The notes under the pieces: generated by a model
The model's input: the letters and a program-made list of their open reading frames with translations, nothing else
Told to the model about the DNA's origin: nothing
The model's database searches: none
Part shown: piece after piece, positions 55,686 through 64,000 of the stretch
Layout of the letters: the number at the start of each line of letters is the position of its first letter
How positions within the stretch are numbered: position 1 is the stretch's first letter
Position numbers and translations under genes: made by a program
DNA from: Paracoccaceae bacterium
GTDB taxonomy: Bacteria > Pseudomonadota > Alphaproteobacteria > Rhodobacterales > Rhodobacteraceae
DNA length: 64,000 nt
Direction: 5' to 3'
Assembly: GCA_024639125.1 (NCBI GenBank)
Contig: JAHEJA010000004.1
Location: forward strand, 1-64,000

Positions 55686-56598
55686 GGGTGTGTCGCGCCA
55701 ACTGGCGTTCGCGATGAAAAACATATAGCCCAGAGCCAATCACGATGGTCATCCCTGTGATTGACATGGCATTGGGTAAGTCACCAAAAATTGCATACCC
55801 AAAGATAACGGCGCTTACGATTTCTAGGTAATGCAAGGGGGCCAAAGTGGCAGAGGGTGCGAATTTAAGCGCAAAGCTTATCATCATATGGGAAATTGTT
55901 GCCCAGAGGCCAACGCCAAATAACCACACCCAATAAATCCCAAACGGCATGACTGGATCTAAGGTGGGCCATGCGTAAATATCGGCAAAGAACATCACTG
56001 GTATGCACATAATGCTCCCTGCAATGGCAGTATGCATTTGCATGGGAACAGGATGAATTTTGCGCGATAGGCTACGGGTCATCAGCATATAAAACGCAAA
56101 GAAAAACGCAGTTCCCAAAGGATAAAGCGCGACAAGTCCAAATACGGCTAGGCTTGGTTGAATAACAAAGCAAACGCCGATAAATCCAACCAAACTGGCT
56201 ATGAGCCGTCTTGGTCCAACTTGTTCTTGAAAGAGCCATTTGCCCAAAAGCAAAAGGATAAAGGGTTCGATAAACACAATTGCCAAGGCATCTGCGATTG
56301 GCATAACTGCCACAGCCGCCACAAAGCAGTAGGTGGATATAATCAAAAACAATGCCCGCATCGTCATGTGAGGCACCAATGAACGCGGGTATGTTAATGA
56401 AAATCCCAGCCCAAGCACGACAGGGAACATCAAAACCGATTGGATCACAAAGCGCAACGTCGTGATTTGCCCAACAGGGATTTCATCCGACGCCAGCTTG
56501 GCTGCGACATCAAGTAAAGGCCCAGTCACACAAAACCCAAGCATCAATAGAATGCCCAGAACGATGCGATCGCCAGAAGGAACAAATGTTTTCGTCAT
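55678..56598 (-). CDS. EamA/DMT family transporter
   Basis: A 306-residue inner-membrane protein with ten predicted helices in two EamA repeats (about 12-140 and 155-290). ALAIVFIEPFILLLLGKWLFQEQVG is the end of repeat one and ALAPLHYLEIVSAVIFGYAIFGDLPN that of repeat two, the standard DMT pattern. Such transporters export or import amino acids and other metabolites; the substrate is unknown. It ends eight bases within the thiamine pyrophosphokinase gene and starts 70 bp downstream of the end of sdaA on the same strand. Confidence 0.9.
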   Translation of the reverse strand: MTKTFVPSGDRIVLGILLMLGFCVTGPLLDVAAKLASDEIPVGQITTLRFVIQSVLMFPVVLGLGFSLTYPRSLVPHMTMRALFLIISTYCFVAAVAVMPIADALAIVFIEPFILLLLGKWLFQEQVGPRRLIASLVGFIGVCFVIQPSLAVFGLVALYPLGTAFFFAFYMLMTRSLSRKIHPVPMQMHTAIAGSIMCIPVMFFADIYAWPTLDPVMPFGIYWVWLFGVGLWATISHMMISFALKFAPSATLAPLHYLEIVSAVIFGYAIFGDLPNAMSITGMTIVIGSGLYVFHRERQLARHTPN

Positions 56599-56668
56599 AG
56601 CCCCATGTCATGTGATTTAGGAACCGCGTCTTGTTTGTTTGCGACGTCTCTTCGTCGCCCCCAAAGGT

Positions 56669-58042
56669 TTAGCAATTTGGAATGTTTACCGCCAAGCCCC
56701 CCAAAGAGGTTTCTTTGTATTTTTCGCTCATATCGGCTCCGGTTTGGCGCATAGTTTCGATACAGGCATCCAGAGGAACCAAATGTGTCCCGTCCCCCCG
56801 CAAGGCGAGGCTGGCTGCAGATACGGCCTTGATTGCTCCCAGTCCATTGCGTTCGATACAGGGCACCTGAACCAAGCCTTTGACGGGATCACAGGTCATG
56901 CCAAGGTGATGCTCTAACGCGATTTCTGCGGCATTTTCGACTTGTTCAGGGGTGCCGCCTAAGACCGCGCATAATCCCGCGGCCGCCATCGCGCTTGCGC
57001 TTCCGACTTCGGCTTGGCAGCCCGCTTCGGCACCACTGATTGAAGCATTGAATTTGACCAATCCACCAATGGCAGCAGCCGTCAAAAGGAAATCTTCGAT
57101 TTTGCTTTTGCTGGCACCCGGTACGTGGTCCAAGTAATAACGAATTACCGCAGGCACGACACCTGCAGCCCCGTTAGTCGGGGCCGTGACCACTTGACCG
57201 CCAGCTGCATTTTCTTCGTTGACGGCCATTGCATAGACGCTCATCCAGTCATTGATCGTATGCGGCGGCGCTAGGTTCAGACCACGTTCCGCGATCAAGG
57301 CGTCGTGGATCCCTTTGGCGCGGCGTTTCACAGACAAACCTCCGGGTAATATGCCACCGCGTTCGAGGCCACGATTGATACAATCATCCATGACTGTCCA
57401 AATCCGTTTGACGCCTTCATTCAGTTTGTTGCTGCCACCACGTGATATTTCATTTGCCCGCTTGAGTTCTGCCACCGTTTTTCCGGTGGTCAGGCACATC
57501 TCTAACATCTCTTTTGCGGATTTAAAGGGATAGGGGACTGGCGCGCCATCATCGGTATCTTTGCCTTGGGCAAGTTCGTCTTCGGTTAAAACAAAACCAC
57601 CGCCAACAGAGTAATATGTTTCCTTAAGGATAACGTCGCCTTGGGAATCCGTCGCCATCAAGATCATGCCATTGGCGTGACCCGGTAAGTTCGGCCCAAA
57701 ATCAAAGATCATATCGTCCTTTGGGTGAAAATTCAGTGTGGGCAATCCGTCAGGGTGCAAACTATGGGTTTCGTGGATCTGACGAAGTGCTTTTTCTGCA
57801 AGCTCATTGTCATAGGTGTCCGGCATAAAGCCAGCAAGCCCAAGAATGGTCGCACGGTCGGTGGCATGTCCCACACCAGTAAACGCAAGCGATCCGTGCA
57901 AACTTGCGCGGACACCGGAAAAAACAAAGGGCGATGCGCGCATTTTGTCCAAAAACCGTGCGGCGGCAACCATTGGCCCCATAGTGTGAGAAGACGAGGG
58001 ACCAATCCCCACTTTGAACATATCAAAAACGGACAAGAACAT
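56669..58042 (-). CDS. sdaA: L-serine ammonia-lyase (iron-sulfur type)
   Basis: A 457-residue single-chain enzyme with the beta domain (SVFDMFKVGIGPSSSHTMGPM) fused to the alpha domain. Cysteines that hold the [4Fe-4S] cluster lie in the C-terminal half in SGAEAGCQAEVGSASAMAAAGLC and MTCDPVKGLVQVPCIERN. It deaminates serine to pyruvate and ammonia without PLP. The start is ATG 58042, immediately after the GST stop codon. Upstream gene is a GST; no sda regulatory gene is seen. It ends 70 bp before the EamA transporter gene. Confidence 0.96.
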   Translation of the reverse strand: MFLSVFDMFKVGIGPSSSHTMGPMVAAARFLDKMRASPFVFSGVRASLHGSLAFTGVGHATDRATILGLAGFMPDTYDNELAEKALRQIHETHSLHPDGLPTLNFHPKDDMIFDFGPNLPGHANGMILMATDSQGDVILKETYYSVGGGFVLTEDELAQGKDTDDGAPVPYPFKSAKEMLEMCLTTGKTVAELKRANEISRGGSNKLNEGVKRIWTVMDDCINRGLERGGILPGGLSVKRRAKGIHDALIAERGLNLAPPHTINDWMSVYAMAVNEENAAGGQVVTAPTNGAAGVVPAVIRYYLDHVPGASKSKIEDFLLTAAAIGGLVKFNASISGAEAGCQAEVGSASAMAAAGLCAVLGGTPEQVENAAEIALEHHLGMTCDPVKGLVQVPCIERNGLGAIKAVSAASLALRGDGTHLVPLDACIETMRQTGADMSEKYKETSLGGLAVNIPNC

Positions 58043-58732
58043 TTATGTGGCACTTCCTATTGGTGGGGTTGCATAAGTTGGATTGCTGAACACGCAGGCA
58101 CCCAAGCCTTCTGATTGCGCTGCGTCTAATACAGAGCGGCGGCGTTCCAGTGTCTTTGCTAAACGGTGTAGGTTCGGGAACTGATCCAATGAAAACCAGT
58201 CCGTTCCGGCGATTGGGTAAAGCTGCATCCACCGGATTAATGTACATAGATACATGTCCAGCGCGCTGGGCGCGTCTGCGCAGAACCAATCGCGATCGCT
58301 CAGCTCTTGGTTCAAGATCGCAAGATGCGCCAAAAGGTGATTTTGCATGCTGGATTGGATCACCGATGCAGTTTCAAGAGGGGCGTATTTATCTGGGTAA
58401 AACAGCATACGCAGCGTTGGATGGACCGTGTTTGAAAGAAAGAACAACCATTTCAAAGCTGATGCACGCAATGGGCTTGCGACGTCTGGAAATCCTGTTT
58501 TATGGCGATCCGCAAGCCAGAGCAAAATTGCCCCAGTTTCAAATATTGCACCATCAGGTGTTTCCAAAACCGGAATCAAACCGTTGGGATTGAGCGACAG
58601 GTAAGATTGTGACTTTTGACCGTTTTGTTTGCGGTCGACTAAGACACAGGAATACTCTGCCCCGATCTCGTTTAACAAGATCCGCACAATCAAGGATGCA
58701 TTATCAGGGGCAAAGTAAAGGGTATAGCTCAT
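58043..58732 (-). CDS. Glutathione S-transferase family protein
   Basis: A 229-residue GST: N-terminal thioredoxin-fold domain (SYTLYFAPDNASLIVRILLNEIG.. NPNGLIPVLETPDGAIFETGAIL, where the cis-Pro and the Glu-Thr bind glutathione) and a C-terminal helical domain with the N-capping motif SALDMYLCTLIRW. The serine in the first loop (DNAS) is the likely catalytic residue, as in beta/theta-like classes. The substrate is unknown. The stop codon directly adjoins the sdaA start codon, so the two are probably cotranscribed. Confidence 0.88.
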   Translation of the reverse strand: MSYTLYFAPDNASLIVRILLNEIGAEYSCVLVDRKQNGQKSQSYLSLNPNGLIPVLETPDGAIFETGAILLWLADRHKTGFPDVASPLRASALKWLFFLSNTVHPTLRMLFYPDKYAPLETASVIQSSMQNHLLAHLAILNQELSDRDWFCADAPSALDMYLCTLIRWMQLYPIAGTDWFSLDQFPNLHRLAKTLERRRSVLDAAQSEGLGACVFSNPTYATPPIGSAT

Positions 58733-58891
58733 AGCGATTGATTTAGCGTATCAAATGCCAAGGCACTGTGCAAATTACGACGTTTCCTATTGGAAACTGG
58801 TCATTGTTGGCGGCTCATCTGAATTTGGGTGAAATGACACTCGCACATTTTGCGAAACTTGTTATAACGCGTCAAACTCAGGAGATAACCA

Positions 58892-59680
58892 ATGACCCAA
58901 GACCTTTCCCCCTCTGATCGCGCGAAATATGCCTGTGCCCGTCGGGCTGCTGACTTTGTCGAAAATGGCATGAAGGTTGGGCTTGGTACGGGCAGTACCG
59001 CTGCGTTTTTGGTCAAGTGTTTGGGTGAAATGGTGCGCGACGAAGGATTGGATATTCAAGCGGTGCCAACATCATCCCGTACAGCGGAATTGGCGCGTGC
59101 CGAAGGTATTACAGTCAAAACACTGGACGAAGTGGGCCTGTTGGATTTGACCATCGACGGTGCGGATGAATTTGACGCAGAGCTTACGTTGATCAAAGGG
59201 GGTGGGGCCGCCCATCTTCAGGAAAAAATTGTCGCCACGGCGAGCAAGCGGATGATCGTTATCGCGGATGCATCCAAAGATGTTGCGGTTTTGGGCAAAT
59301 TCCCGTTACCAGTAGAAGTGATCCCTTTTGGTTTGGAAGCCAGCCGTGCGTTGATCCATGATGTGCTCTCGGCGCTGGGCTATGCCAAGACAGAGGTCAC
59401 CATGCGTATGGCTGGGGATGTGCCTTTGGTCAGTGACGAAGGGAACCACATATTAGATTTGCATTTGGGTCAAATCACGGATGCGACGCAGTTGTCCGCA
59501 GCCTTGAACCAAATTCCGGGGGTCGTGGAAAACGGCTTGTTCATTAACATTGCCTCTGCTGTTGTGATCGGTCATGCAGATGGAACAGCTGTAACACGCG
59601 ATCTTTTGCTGGGCACGGAAACGTCGGTGAATGTGTTCGAAGCGGATAATCTATTTTCCGACATAGGAGACGATGCATGA
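58892..59680 (+). CDS. rpiA: Ribose-5-phosphate isomerase A
   Basis: A 262-residue enzyme. VGLGTGSTAAFLVKCLGE (phosphate loop), LTIDGADEFDAEL with catalytic aspartates, LIKGGGAAHLQEKIVA with the conserved Lys and Glu, and FPLPVEVIPFG form the active site. It interconverts ribose- and ribulose-5-phosphate. AGGAGA precedes ATG 58892 at six bases. The stop overlaps the gor start by ATGA, an arrangement common in this order. The 159-bp upstream gap has no clear promoter match. Confidence 0.97.
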   Translation: MTQDLSPSDRAKYACARRAADFVENGMKVGLGTGSTAAFLVKCLGEMVRDEGLDIQAVPTSSRTAELARAEGITVKTLDEVGLLDLTIDGADEFDAELTLIKGGGAAHLQEKIVATASKRMIVIADASKDVAVLGKFPLPVEVIPFGLEASRALIHDVLSALGYAKTEVTMRMAGDVPLVSDEGNHILDLHLGQITDATQLSAALNQIPGVVENGLFINIASAVVIGHADGTAVTRDLLLGTETSVNVFEADNLFSDIGDDA

Positions 59681-61038
59681 GCTTTGATTATGACCTCTTC
59701 GTTATTGGAGGAGGATCAGGTGGCGTGCGCGCGGCGCGTGTTGCGGCCCAAGACGCAGGCGTCAAAGTCGCGTTAGCCGAAGAAGATCGCTATGGTGGGA
59801 CCTGTGTCATTCGGGGCTGCGTCCCTAAAAAATTAATGGTCTTTGCGAGCGAATTTCCAAGCATAATGTCAGAAGCGCGGGCCTATGGGTGGGATACGCC
59901 GCAAGGGGCGTTTGATTGGGCACATTTTCGATCAAAAATGCATGCCGAATTGGATCGGCTCGAAGGTATCTACCGGAGTTTGCTGAAAAATGCAGGCGTA
60001 GAAACCTTTGATGCGCGCGCGACTGTTGTCGATGCACATACGGTTGAATTATCAACAGGTGAACGCAAAACAGCCAAGGTCATTTTGTTGGCAATGGGCG
60101 GACGCCCGACGTTGCCCGATATCCCCGGAATTGAACATGCGATCACGTCAAATGACATGTTCCACTTTGATCAGCTTCCTAAATCAATCTTGATCGTTGG
60201 GGGCGGTTACATCGCATCTGAATTTGCGGGCATCATGAATGGAATGGGCGTCAAAACGACCCAGTTTTATCGCGGATCCCAAATTCTACGTGGCTTTGAT
60301 GATGAAGCCCGTAATCTTGTGTCGTCTGAAATGGTGGCGCGTGGTGTTGATCTGCGTTTGGGGGTCAATGTTGTTTCAATCGAAAAAACACCCCAAGGCG
60401 TGCGTATCACCGATACCGATGGCAACAGCCATGATTTTGATCATGTGATGTTCGCAACCGGTCGTCACCCCAATACCGAAAACATGGGGCTAGAACAGGT
60501 CGGTGTTCAGATTGGTCCCAAGGGCCAAGTGGTTGTGGATGCCTATTCGCAAACGGCTCAGCCGTCTATTTATGCTGTCGGGGATATTACGGATCGTGCG
60601 AACCTTACTCCGGTTGCGATCCGTGAAGGCATGGCATTTGTTGAAACTGTGTTCAAATCCAACCCAACCAAGCCTGATCATGAATTGATCCCAACAGCAA
60701 TCTTTACCCAGCCTGAAATGGGCACAGTTGGCTTGTCCGAAGAGGACGCCAAAGCCCAAGGTCCGATCGAGGTTTATGCAACCTCATTCAAGCCAATGCG
60801 CCAAAGTTTCGCAGGGCAAGCGGAAAAAGTTCTGATGAAATTGATCGTTTGCGCCACCACACGCAAAGTTTTGGGCTGTCATTTGGTTGCGCCTGGAGCC
60901 GGTGAAATGATCCAGCTGGCAGGCATTGCTGTGAAGATGGGCGCCACCAAAGAGGATTTTGATCGGACCGTGGCTGTGCATCCAACTATGTCCGAAGAAT
61001 TGGTGACTATGCGCAATCCAACAAGAAGTTTTCCATAA
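59677..61038 (+). CDS. gor: Glutathione-disulfide reductase
   Basis: A 453-residue pyridine nucleotide-disulfide oxidoreductase. FAD motif FVIGGGSGGVRAARVAA, redox-active CVIRGC (Cys43, Cys48) followed by VPKKLM, NADPH motif LIVGGGYIASEFAG and C-terminal VAVHPTMSEELV with the catalytic His and Glu. The RGC variation with an IRGCVPKK sequence is typical of glutathione reductases rather than lipoamide dehydrogenases. It keeps glutathione reduced, supporting the glyoxalase and GST encoded in the window. Coupled to rpiA by ATGA. Confidence 0.95.
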   Translation: MSFDYDLFVIGGGSGGVRAARVAAQDAGVKVALAEEDRYGGTCVIRGCVPKKLMVFASEFPSIMSEARAYGWDTPQGAFDWAHFRSKMHAELDRLEGIYRSLLKNAGVETFDARATVVDAHTVELSTGERKTAKVILLAMGGRPTLPDIPGIEHAITSNDMFHFDQLPKSILIVGGGYIASEFAGIMNGMGVKTTQFYRGSQILRGFDDEARNLVSSEMVARGVDLRLGVNVVSIEKTPQGVRITDTDGNSHDFDHVMFATGRHPNTENMGLEQVGVQIGPKGQVVVDAYSQTAQPSIYAVGDITDRANLTPVAIREGMAFVETVFKSNPTKPDHELIPTAIFTQPEMGTVGLSEEDAKAQGPIEVYATSFKPMRQSFAGQAEKVLMKLIVCATTRKVLGCHLVAPGAGEMIQLAGIAVKMGATKEDFDRTVAVHPTMSEELVTMRNPTRSFP

Positions 61039-61043
61039 ACTTG

Positions 61044-61071
61044 CTTGAAATAATCGAAATGCTGCCCAGTT
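61044..61071 (+). promoter_or_regulatory. Candidate hflK promoter (sigma-32-like)
   Basis: CTTG (61044-61047), 17 bases, CCCAGTT (61065-61071). Compared with the rpoH and degP candidates it has a weaker -10. An inverted repeat GCTGCC (61061-61066) / GGCAGC (61077-61082) overlaps the -10. Both readings are tentative. Confidence 0.3.
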
Positions 61072-61120
61072 ATAAAGGCAGCGTTAAAGAATGAAGAGTT
61101 CTGACAGAGGAATTATATAT

Positions 61121-62242
61121 ATGACTGGAAATTCAGGCGGCCCTTGGGGCGGCGGTGGATCAAACGGCGGCGGTAATCGCGGTCAAAACGACGATAAAAA
61201 TCGGCGCCCTCCGAATAATGGCAGTCAGATGCCTCCTGAAATCGACGATATGTTGAAAAAGGGTCAGGAACAGTTGCGCGTCCTTATGGGCGGTCGTGGC
61301 GGCTCCGGCGGGAATAACAGCAATGGCGGTGGCTCTGGTCCCGAAATAAACAAAAGCGTGTTCGTTATCGGCGGTTTGGCTGCTGTTGGGCTTTGGGTTT
61401 TTTCAAGCCTGTACCAAGTCCAGAACTACGAGAAATCGGTTGAATTGCTGTTCGGCTCTTACCTTGAAACGGGCGAAGAGGGCTTGAACTTTGCGCCTTG
61501 GCCTTTTGTCAAAGCAGAAATTGTACCCGTCGATCGTGAACAAACCGAAGATATCGGTGTTGGCGTTCGCGGAGATGCTGGTTTTATGCTGACACGTGAT
61601 GAAAACATCGTTGATATTGATTTCCAAGTTGTTTGGAACATCAATGATCCTGCACGTTTCTTGTTCAATCTGCGTGAACCTCAAGCAACTATTCGGGCGG
61701 TGTCTGAATCTGCCATGCGTGAAATTATTGCGCAATCTGAATTGTCACCAATTTTGAACCGTGAACGTGGTGTCATCGCTGCGCGGCTTCAGGAATTGAT
61801 CCAAGGGACCTTGGATTCCTATGACAGTGGCGTTAATGTGGTGCGTGTCAACTTTGACAAAGCCGATCCACCGGATCAGGTTATTGACAGTTTCCGCGAA
61901 GTTCAGGCTGCTGAACAGGAACGCGATCGTTTAGAAAAACAAGCGGATGCCTATTCAAACCGTATTACGGCGCAAGCGCGCGGTGAGGCCGCTCAGGTGC
62001 TAGAAGAAGCCGAAGGTTATCGTGCGCGGGTCGTGAACGAAGCCGCCGGTGAAGCAAGCCGGTTTAGTGCTGTTCTGGCAGAATATCAAAAAGCCCCTGA
62101 TGTGACACGCAAGCGTCTTTATATTGAGACGATGGAAAATGTCCTAGGTGGCTTGGATAAAGTCATCATTGATGATGCCGCTGGCGGTCAGGGCGTTGTG
62201 CCTTATCTTCCGCTGAACCAACTTCGTCAGGAGACAAAATAA
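61121..62242 (+). CDS. hflK: FtsH protease modulator HflK
   Basis: A 373-residue SPFH protein. The N-terminus is Gly/Asn/Arg-rich (MTGNSGGPWGGGGSNGGG) and cytoplasmic, a membrane helix follows at about 79-99, and the SPFH domain begins after QNYEKSVELLFG. The C-terminal half is a long coiled coil (QAAEQERDRLEKQADAYSNRI..). HflK and HflC form a cage around FtsH that limits membrane protein degradation. The GAGG before ATG 61121 and the MTGNSGG start support this rather than 61091. The next gene overlaps by one base. Confidence 0.95.
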   Translation: MTGNSGGPWGGGGSNGGGNRGQNDDKNRRPPNNGSQMPPEIDDMLKKGQEQLRVLMGGRGGSGGNNSNGGGSGPEINKSVFVIGGLAAVGLWVFSSLYQVQNYEKSVELLFGSYLETGEEGLNFAPWPFVKAEIVPVDREQTEDIGVGVRGDAGFMLTRDENIVDIDFQVVWNINDPARFLFNLREPQATIRAVSESAMREIIAQSELSPILNRERGVIAARLQELIQGTLDSYDSGVNVVRVNFDKADPPDQVIDSFREVQAAEQERDRLEKQADAYSNRITAQARGEAAQVLEEAEGYRARVVNEAAGEASRFSAVLAEYQKAPDVTRKRLYIETMENVLGGLDKVIIDDAAGGQGVVPYLPLNQLRQETK

Positions 62243-63138
62243 TGAACAAACAGTTTTTCCTGCTGGCATTTGTTGCCGCTCTGGCTTTCGTTGGAATTAA
62301 TTCTTTGTACGTGGTGGATGAACGTGAAAAAGTCTTGGTTCTTCAATTTGGTCGTGTTGTCGCGGTCAAAGAAGATCCCGGTCTTTCTGTGAAAATCCCG
62401 TTCATTCAAAACGTTGTCCGATACGAAGACCGTATCCTTAGCCGCGAAATTGAGTCTTTCGAGGTGACACCTCTGGATGATCGCCGTTTGGTGGTTGATG
62501 CATTTGCCCGTTATCGCATCGTGGACGTCAACAATTTTCGCGCGGTAACCGGTTCATCTGGGGATCAAGCGATTGCTATTGCCGGCTCGCGCTTGGATCG
62601 TATTCTTAGTTCGCAAACGCGTGAAATTTTAGGCTCTGTTTCATCTAATGATATCCTATCATCGGACCGAGCGGCGTTAATGTTGCGAATTCGGTCTGGT
62701 GCAGTTCCAGAAGCCGCTAAAATGGGCATCGAAGTCATCGATGTGCGTCTAAAGCGGACAGATTTGCCACGTCAAAACTTGGACGCAACATTTGCGCGTA
62801 TGCGCGCAGAACGTGAACGCGAAGCAGCCGACGAAATCGCGCGTGGTAACGAAGCCGCTCAGCGTGTGCGCGCCCAAGCAGATCGTGCCCAAGTCGAAAT
62901 CGTATCAGAAGCTAAAAAAGAATCAGAGATCATTCGCGGTCAAGCTGATGCCGAGCGGAACGCAATTTTCGCTCAAGCATTTGGCGCAGACCCAGAGTTC
63001 TTTGAATTCTATCGCTCACTAAGTGCCTATGAAAAGGCTTTGGGTGGGAATAATTCATCCATGGTCATGTCGCCGAATTCAGAGTTCTTTAATTATCTGA
63101 AGTCCGACAAAGGCATGAGTGCGGCTGGCCAAAACTAA
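62242..63138 (+). CDS. hflC: FtsH protease modulator HflC
   Basis: A 298-residue partner of HflK. One N-terminal membrane helix (FFLLAFVAALAFVGINSLYVV), then SPFH domain with VDEREKVLVLQFGRVVAVKEDPGLSVKIPFIQNV, and a coiled coil REREAADEIARGNEAAQRVRAQADRAQVEIV. Start at ATG 62242 inside the hflK stop (TAATG). DUF2065 follows with the same type of overlap. The operon rpiA-gor ... hflK-hflC-DUF2065-degP is standard for this lineage. Confidence 0.96.
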   Translation: MNKQFFLLAFVAALAFVGINSLYVVDEREKVLVLQFGRVVAVKEDPGLSVKIPFIQNVVRYEDRILSREIESFEVTPLDDRRLVVDAFARYRIVDVNNFRAVTGSSGDQAIAIAGSRLDRILSSQTREILGSVSSNDILSSDRAALMLRIRSGAVPEAAKMGIEVIDVRLKRTDLPRQNLDATFARMRAEREREAADEIARGNEAAQRVRAQADRAQVEIVSEAKKESEIIRGQADAERNAIFAQAFGADPEFFEFYRSLSAYEKALGGNNSSMVMSPNSEFFNYLKSDKGMSAAGQN

Positions 63139-63323
63139 TGTCCTATGTGCTTTTGGGCATTGGACTTGTCTTATTGATCGAGGGGCTGGTGTTCGCACTG
63201 GCCCCTTCTTTTATTGATCGTGTGTTTGACATGCTCAAAGACATGACGCTCTCTGAACGCCGCTTTTACGGGATCAGCTGCGCCTTGGTCGGGGCACTGA
63301 TTTTATGGTTTCTCAAAGGCTAG
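63138..63323 (+). CDS. DUF2065 small membrane protein
   Basis: A 61-residue protein with two hydrophobic segments (VLLGIGLVLLIEGLVFALAPS and YGISCALVGALILWFL) separated by a basic/acidic loop (DMTLSERRF). It matches DUF2065, the YjeT-type protein regularly found between hflC and a DegP-family protease gene. Function is unknown; location suggests a role in the HflKC/FtsH membrane complex. Translation is coupled to hflC by TAATG. Confidence 0.9.
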   Translation: MSYVLLGIGLVLLIEGLVFALAPSFIDRVFDMLKDMTLSERRFYGISCALVGALILWFLKG

Positions 63324-63365
63324 GTATAACATCTGTTCACATTCAATTGAGCAACGGCCTAATGG

Positions 63366-63394
63366 CTTGTCTTCTGTGCTCTGCATTCCTACCT
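63366..63394 (+). promoter_or_regulatory. Candidate degP promoter (sigma-32-like)
   Basis: CTTG (63366-63369), 18 bases, CCTACCT (63388-63394), the same layout as the rpoH candidate (CTTG-N18-CCTAACT). It lies in the 126-bp gap between DUF2065 and the protease gene, 56 bases before the ATG. Confidence 0.4.
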
Positions 63395-63449
63395 TTACGA
63401 CATGGATGCCAAGATCATCTGGTTCTAACAACGTATAGGAGTTGTTGAT

Positions 63450-64000
63450 ATGCTTCACTTTCGCCGCTTGCCTCAGGTTCAAGCGAAAACATTGACCAAA
63501 GCAAAACCAACGTATCACGTGCAAGTGGGCTTTATCGCTCTGGCTTTGGTGCTCTTGCAGGCTATTTCTGCCGCAGCACGTGGCGCCCCAGAAAGCTTTG
63601 CAGACCTGGTCGAAGACATTAGCCCTGCTGTGGTAAATATTACGACAACCACCAAAGTCGCCAAAGGCGTTACCCCCCGCGGTATCGTCCCCGAAGGAAG
63701 CCCATTTGAAGATTTCTTCAAAGAATTCCAAGATCGCCAAGGCGGCAATAATGCGCCACGACCAACATCGGCTTTGGGATCTGGCTTTGTCATTTCAGAA
63801 GATGGCTATGTTGTAACAAACAATCACGTGATCGAAGGCGCCGATGAAATCATGGTCGAATTCAACGACGGCAAAGAGCTAAAAGCGTCGATCGTTGGCA
63901 CGGACAAGAACATTGATATCGCATTGCTCAAAGTTGTGGCAGACGGCCCATTGGCACATGTGTCCTTTGGCGACAGCGACATCGCACGCGTCGGCGATTG
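63450..64000 (+). CDS. DegP/HtrA-type serine protease, N-terminal part (3' end outside window)
   Basis: The frame is open from ATG 63450 (AGGAG eight bases before) to the window end, 183 residues. A signal peptide (GFIALALVLLQAISAAARGA) leads to the periplasm. SFADLVEDISPAVVNITTT is the typical Deg opening, then LGSGFVISEDGYVVTNNHVIEGADE contains the catalytic His, and TDKNIDIALLKV the catalytic Asp; the serine lies beyond the window. Such proteases degrade misfolded envelope proteins. Location after hflKC-DUF2065 is the usual one. Confidence 0.94.
   Translation, partial: MLHFRRLPQVQAKTLTKAKPTYHVQVGFIALALVLLQAISAAARGAPESFADLVEDISPAVVNITTTTKVAKGVTPRGIVPEGSPFEDFFKEFQDRQGGNNAPRPTSALGSGFVISEDGYVVTNNHVIEGADEIMVEFNDGKELKASIVGTDKNIDIALLKVVADGPLAHVSFGDSDIARVGD

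Overview
The window reads as ordinary chromosome of a member of the Rhodobacterales (Roseobacter group). The evidence is the set of lineage-typical families (DUF6280, DUF6476, DUF6524, DUF2842), the arrangements gap-arsJ, lolC-lolD, hflK-hflC-DUF2065-degP and rpiA-gor, a PHA locus of Paracoccus/Rhodobacter type (phaZ / phaC-phaP-phaR), a Co-type nitrile hydratase, and a base composition that looks moderate rather than GC-rich. Genes are densely packed, with many ATGA or TAATG junctions and short convergent overlaps. I found no IS element, phage, CRISPR array, tRNA or rRNA.

Layout. 0-3 kb: end of a glutamine-synthetase-family gene, then an arsenate-detoxification pair (GAPDH + ArsJ) behind a good PhoB box. 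2.7-9.3 kb: acetylpolyamine-amidohydrolase-like enzyme, Pcm-like methyltransferase, TolC, PopZ-like protein, DUF6280, EF-P, YgfZ and a TIGR04283-type glycosyltransferase. 9.3-16 kb: LolD/LolC, two aminotransferases, a tyrosine-phosphatase-like protein, an Ldh-family oxidoreductase and a YdcZ-type membrane protein. 16-22.5 kb: ParE, a 0.66-kb gene-free region with DnaA-box-like sites and a structured RNA leader or sRNA candidate, a MATE exporter, aspartate aminotransferase, an XRE regulator, SdhE and a MarR regulator. 22.5-30 kb: DUF1194 protein, GloA, ThyX between two surface-lipoprotein candidates, DUF6476/RluD with overlapping 5' ends, RpoH and a Gfo/Idh/MocA oxidoreductase. 30-34.5 kb: the PHA granule locus with several matching PhaR-type operators. 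34.5-43.8 kb: one long leftward block encoding a polar-amino-acid ABC importer, two FAD amine oxidoreductases, two GS-like ligases and a class I glutamine amidotransferase, probably for import and gamma-glutamylation-dependent breakdown of an amine. 43.8-49 kb: PhnD-like protein, TerB, DUF1330, a rhodanese behind an SqrR/BigR-like operator, RlmJ, PyrG, SecG. 49-64 kb: nitrile hydratase operon, PurA, a long acidic protein of unknown function, thiamine pyrophosphokinase, EamA transporter, L-serine ammonia-lyase, GST, RpiA, glutathione reductase, HflK/HflC and the start of a DegP protease.

The most noteworthy signals are regulatory, not new gene systems: the PhoB box fused to an arsenate-efflux pair, the set of PhaR operators with one in the phaP promoter spacer, the SqrR-type palindrome in the rhodanese promoter, mutually exclusive hairpins ahead of the MATE gene, and a shared CTTG-N18-CCTA(A/C)CT element before rpoH and degP. 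I saw no convincing new defence or mobile system. All family names rest on reading protein motifs from memory; no search was run.
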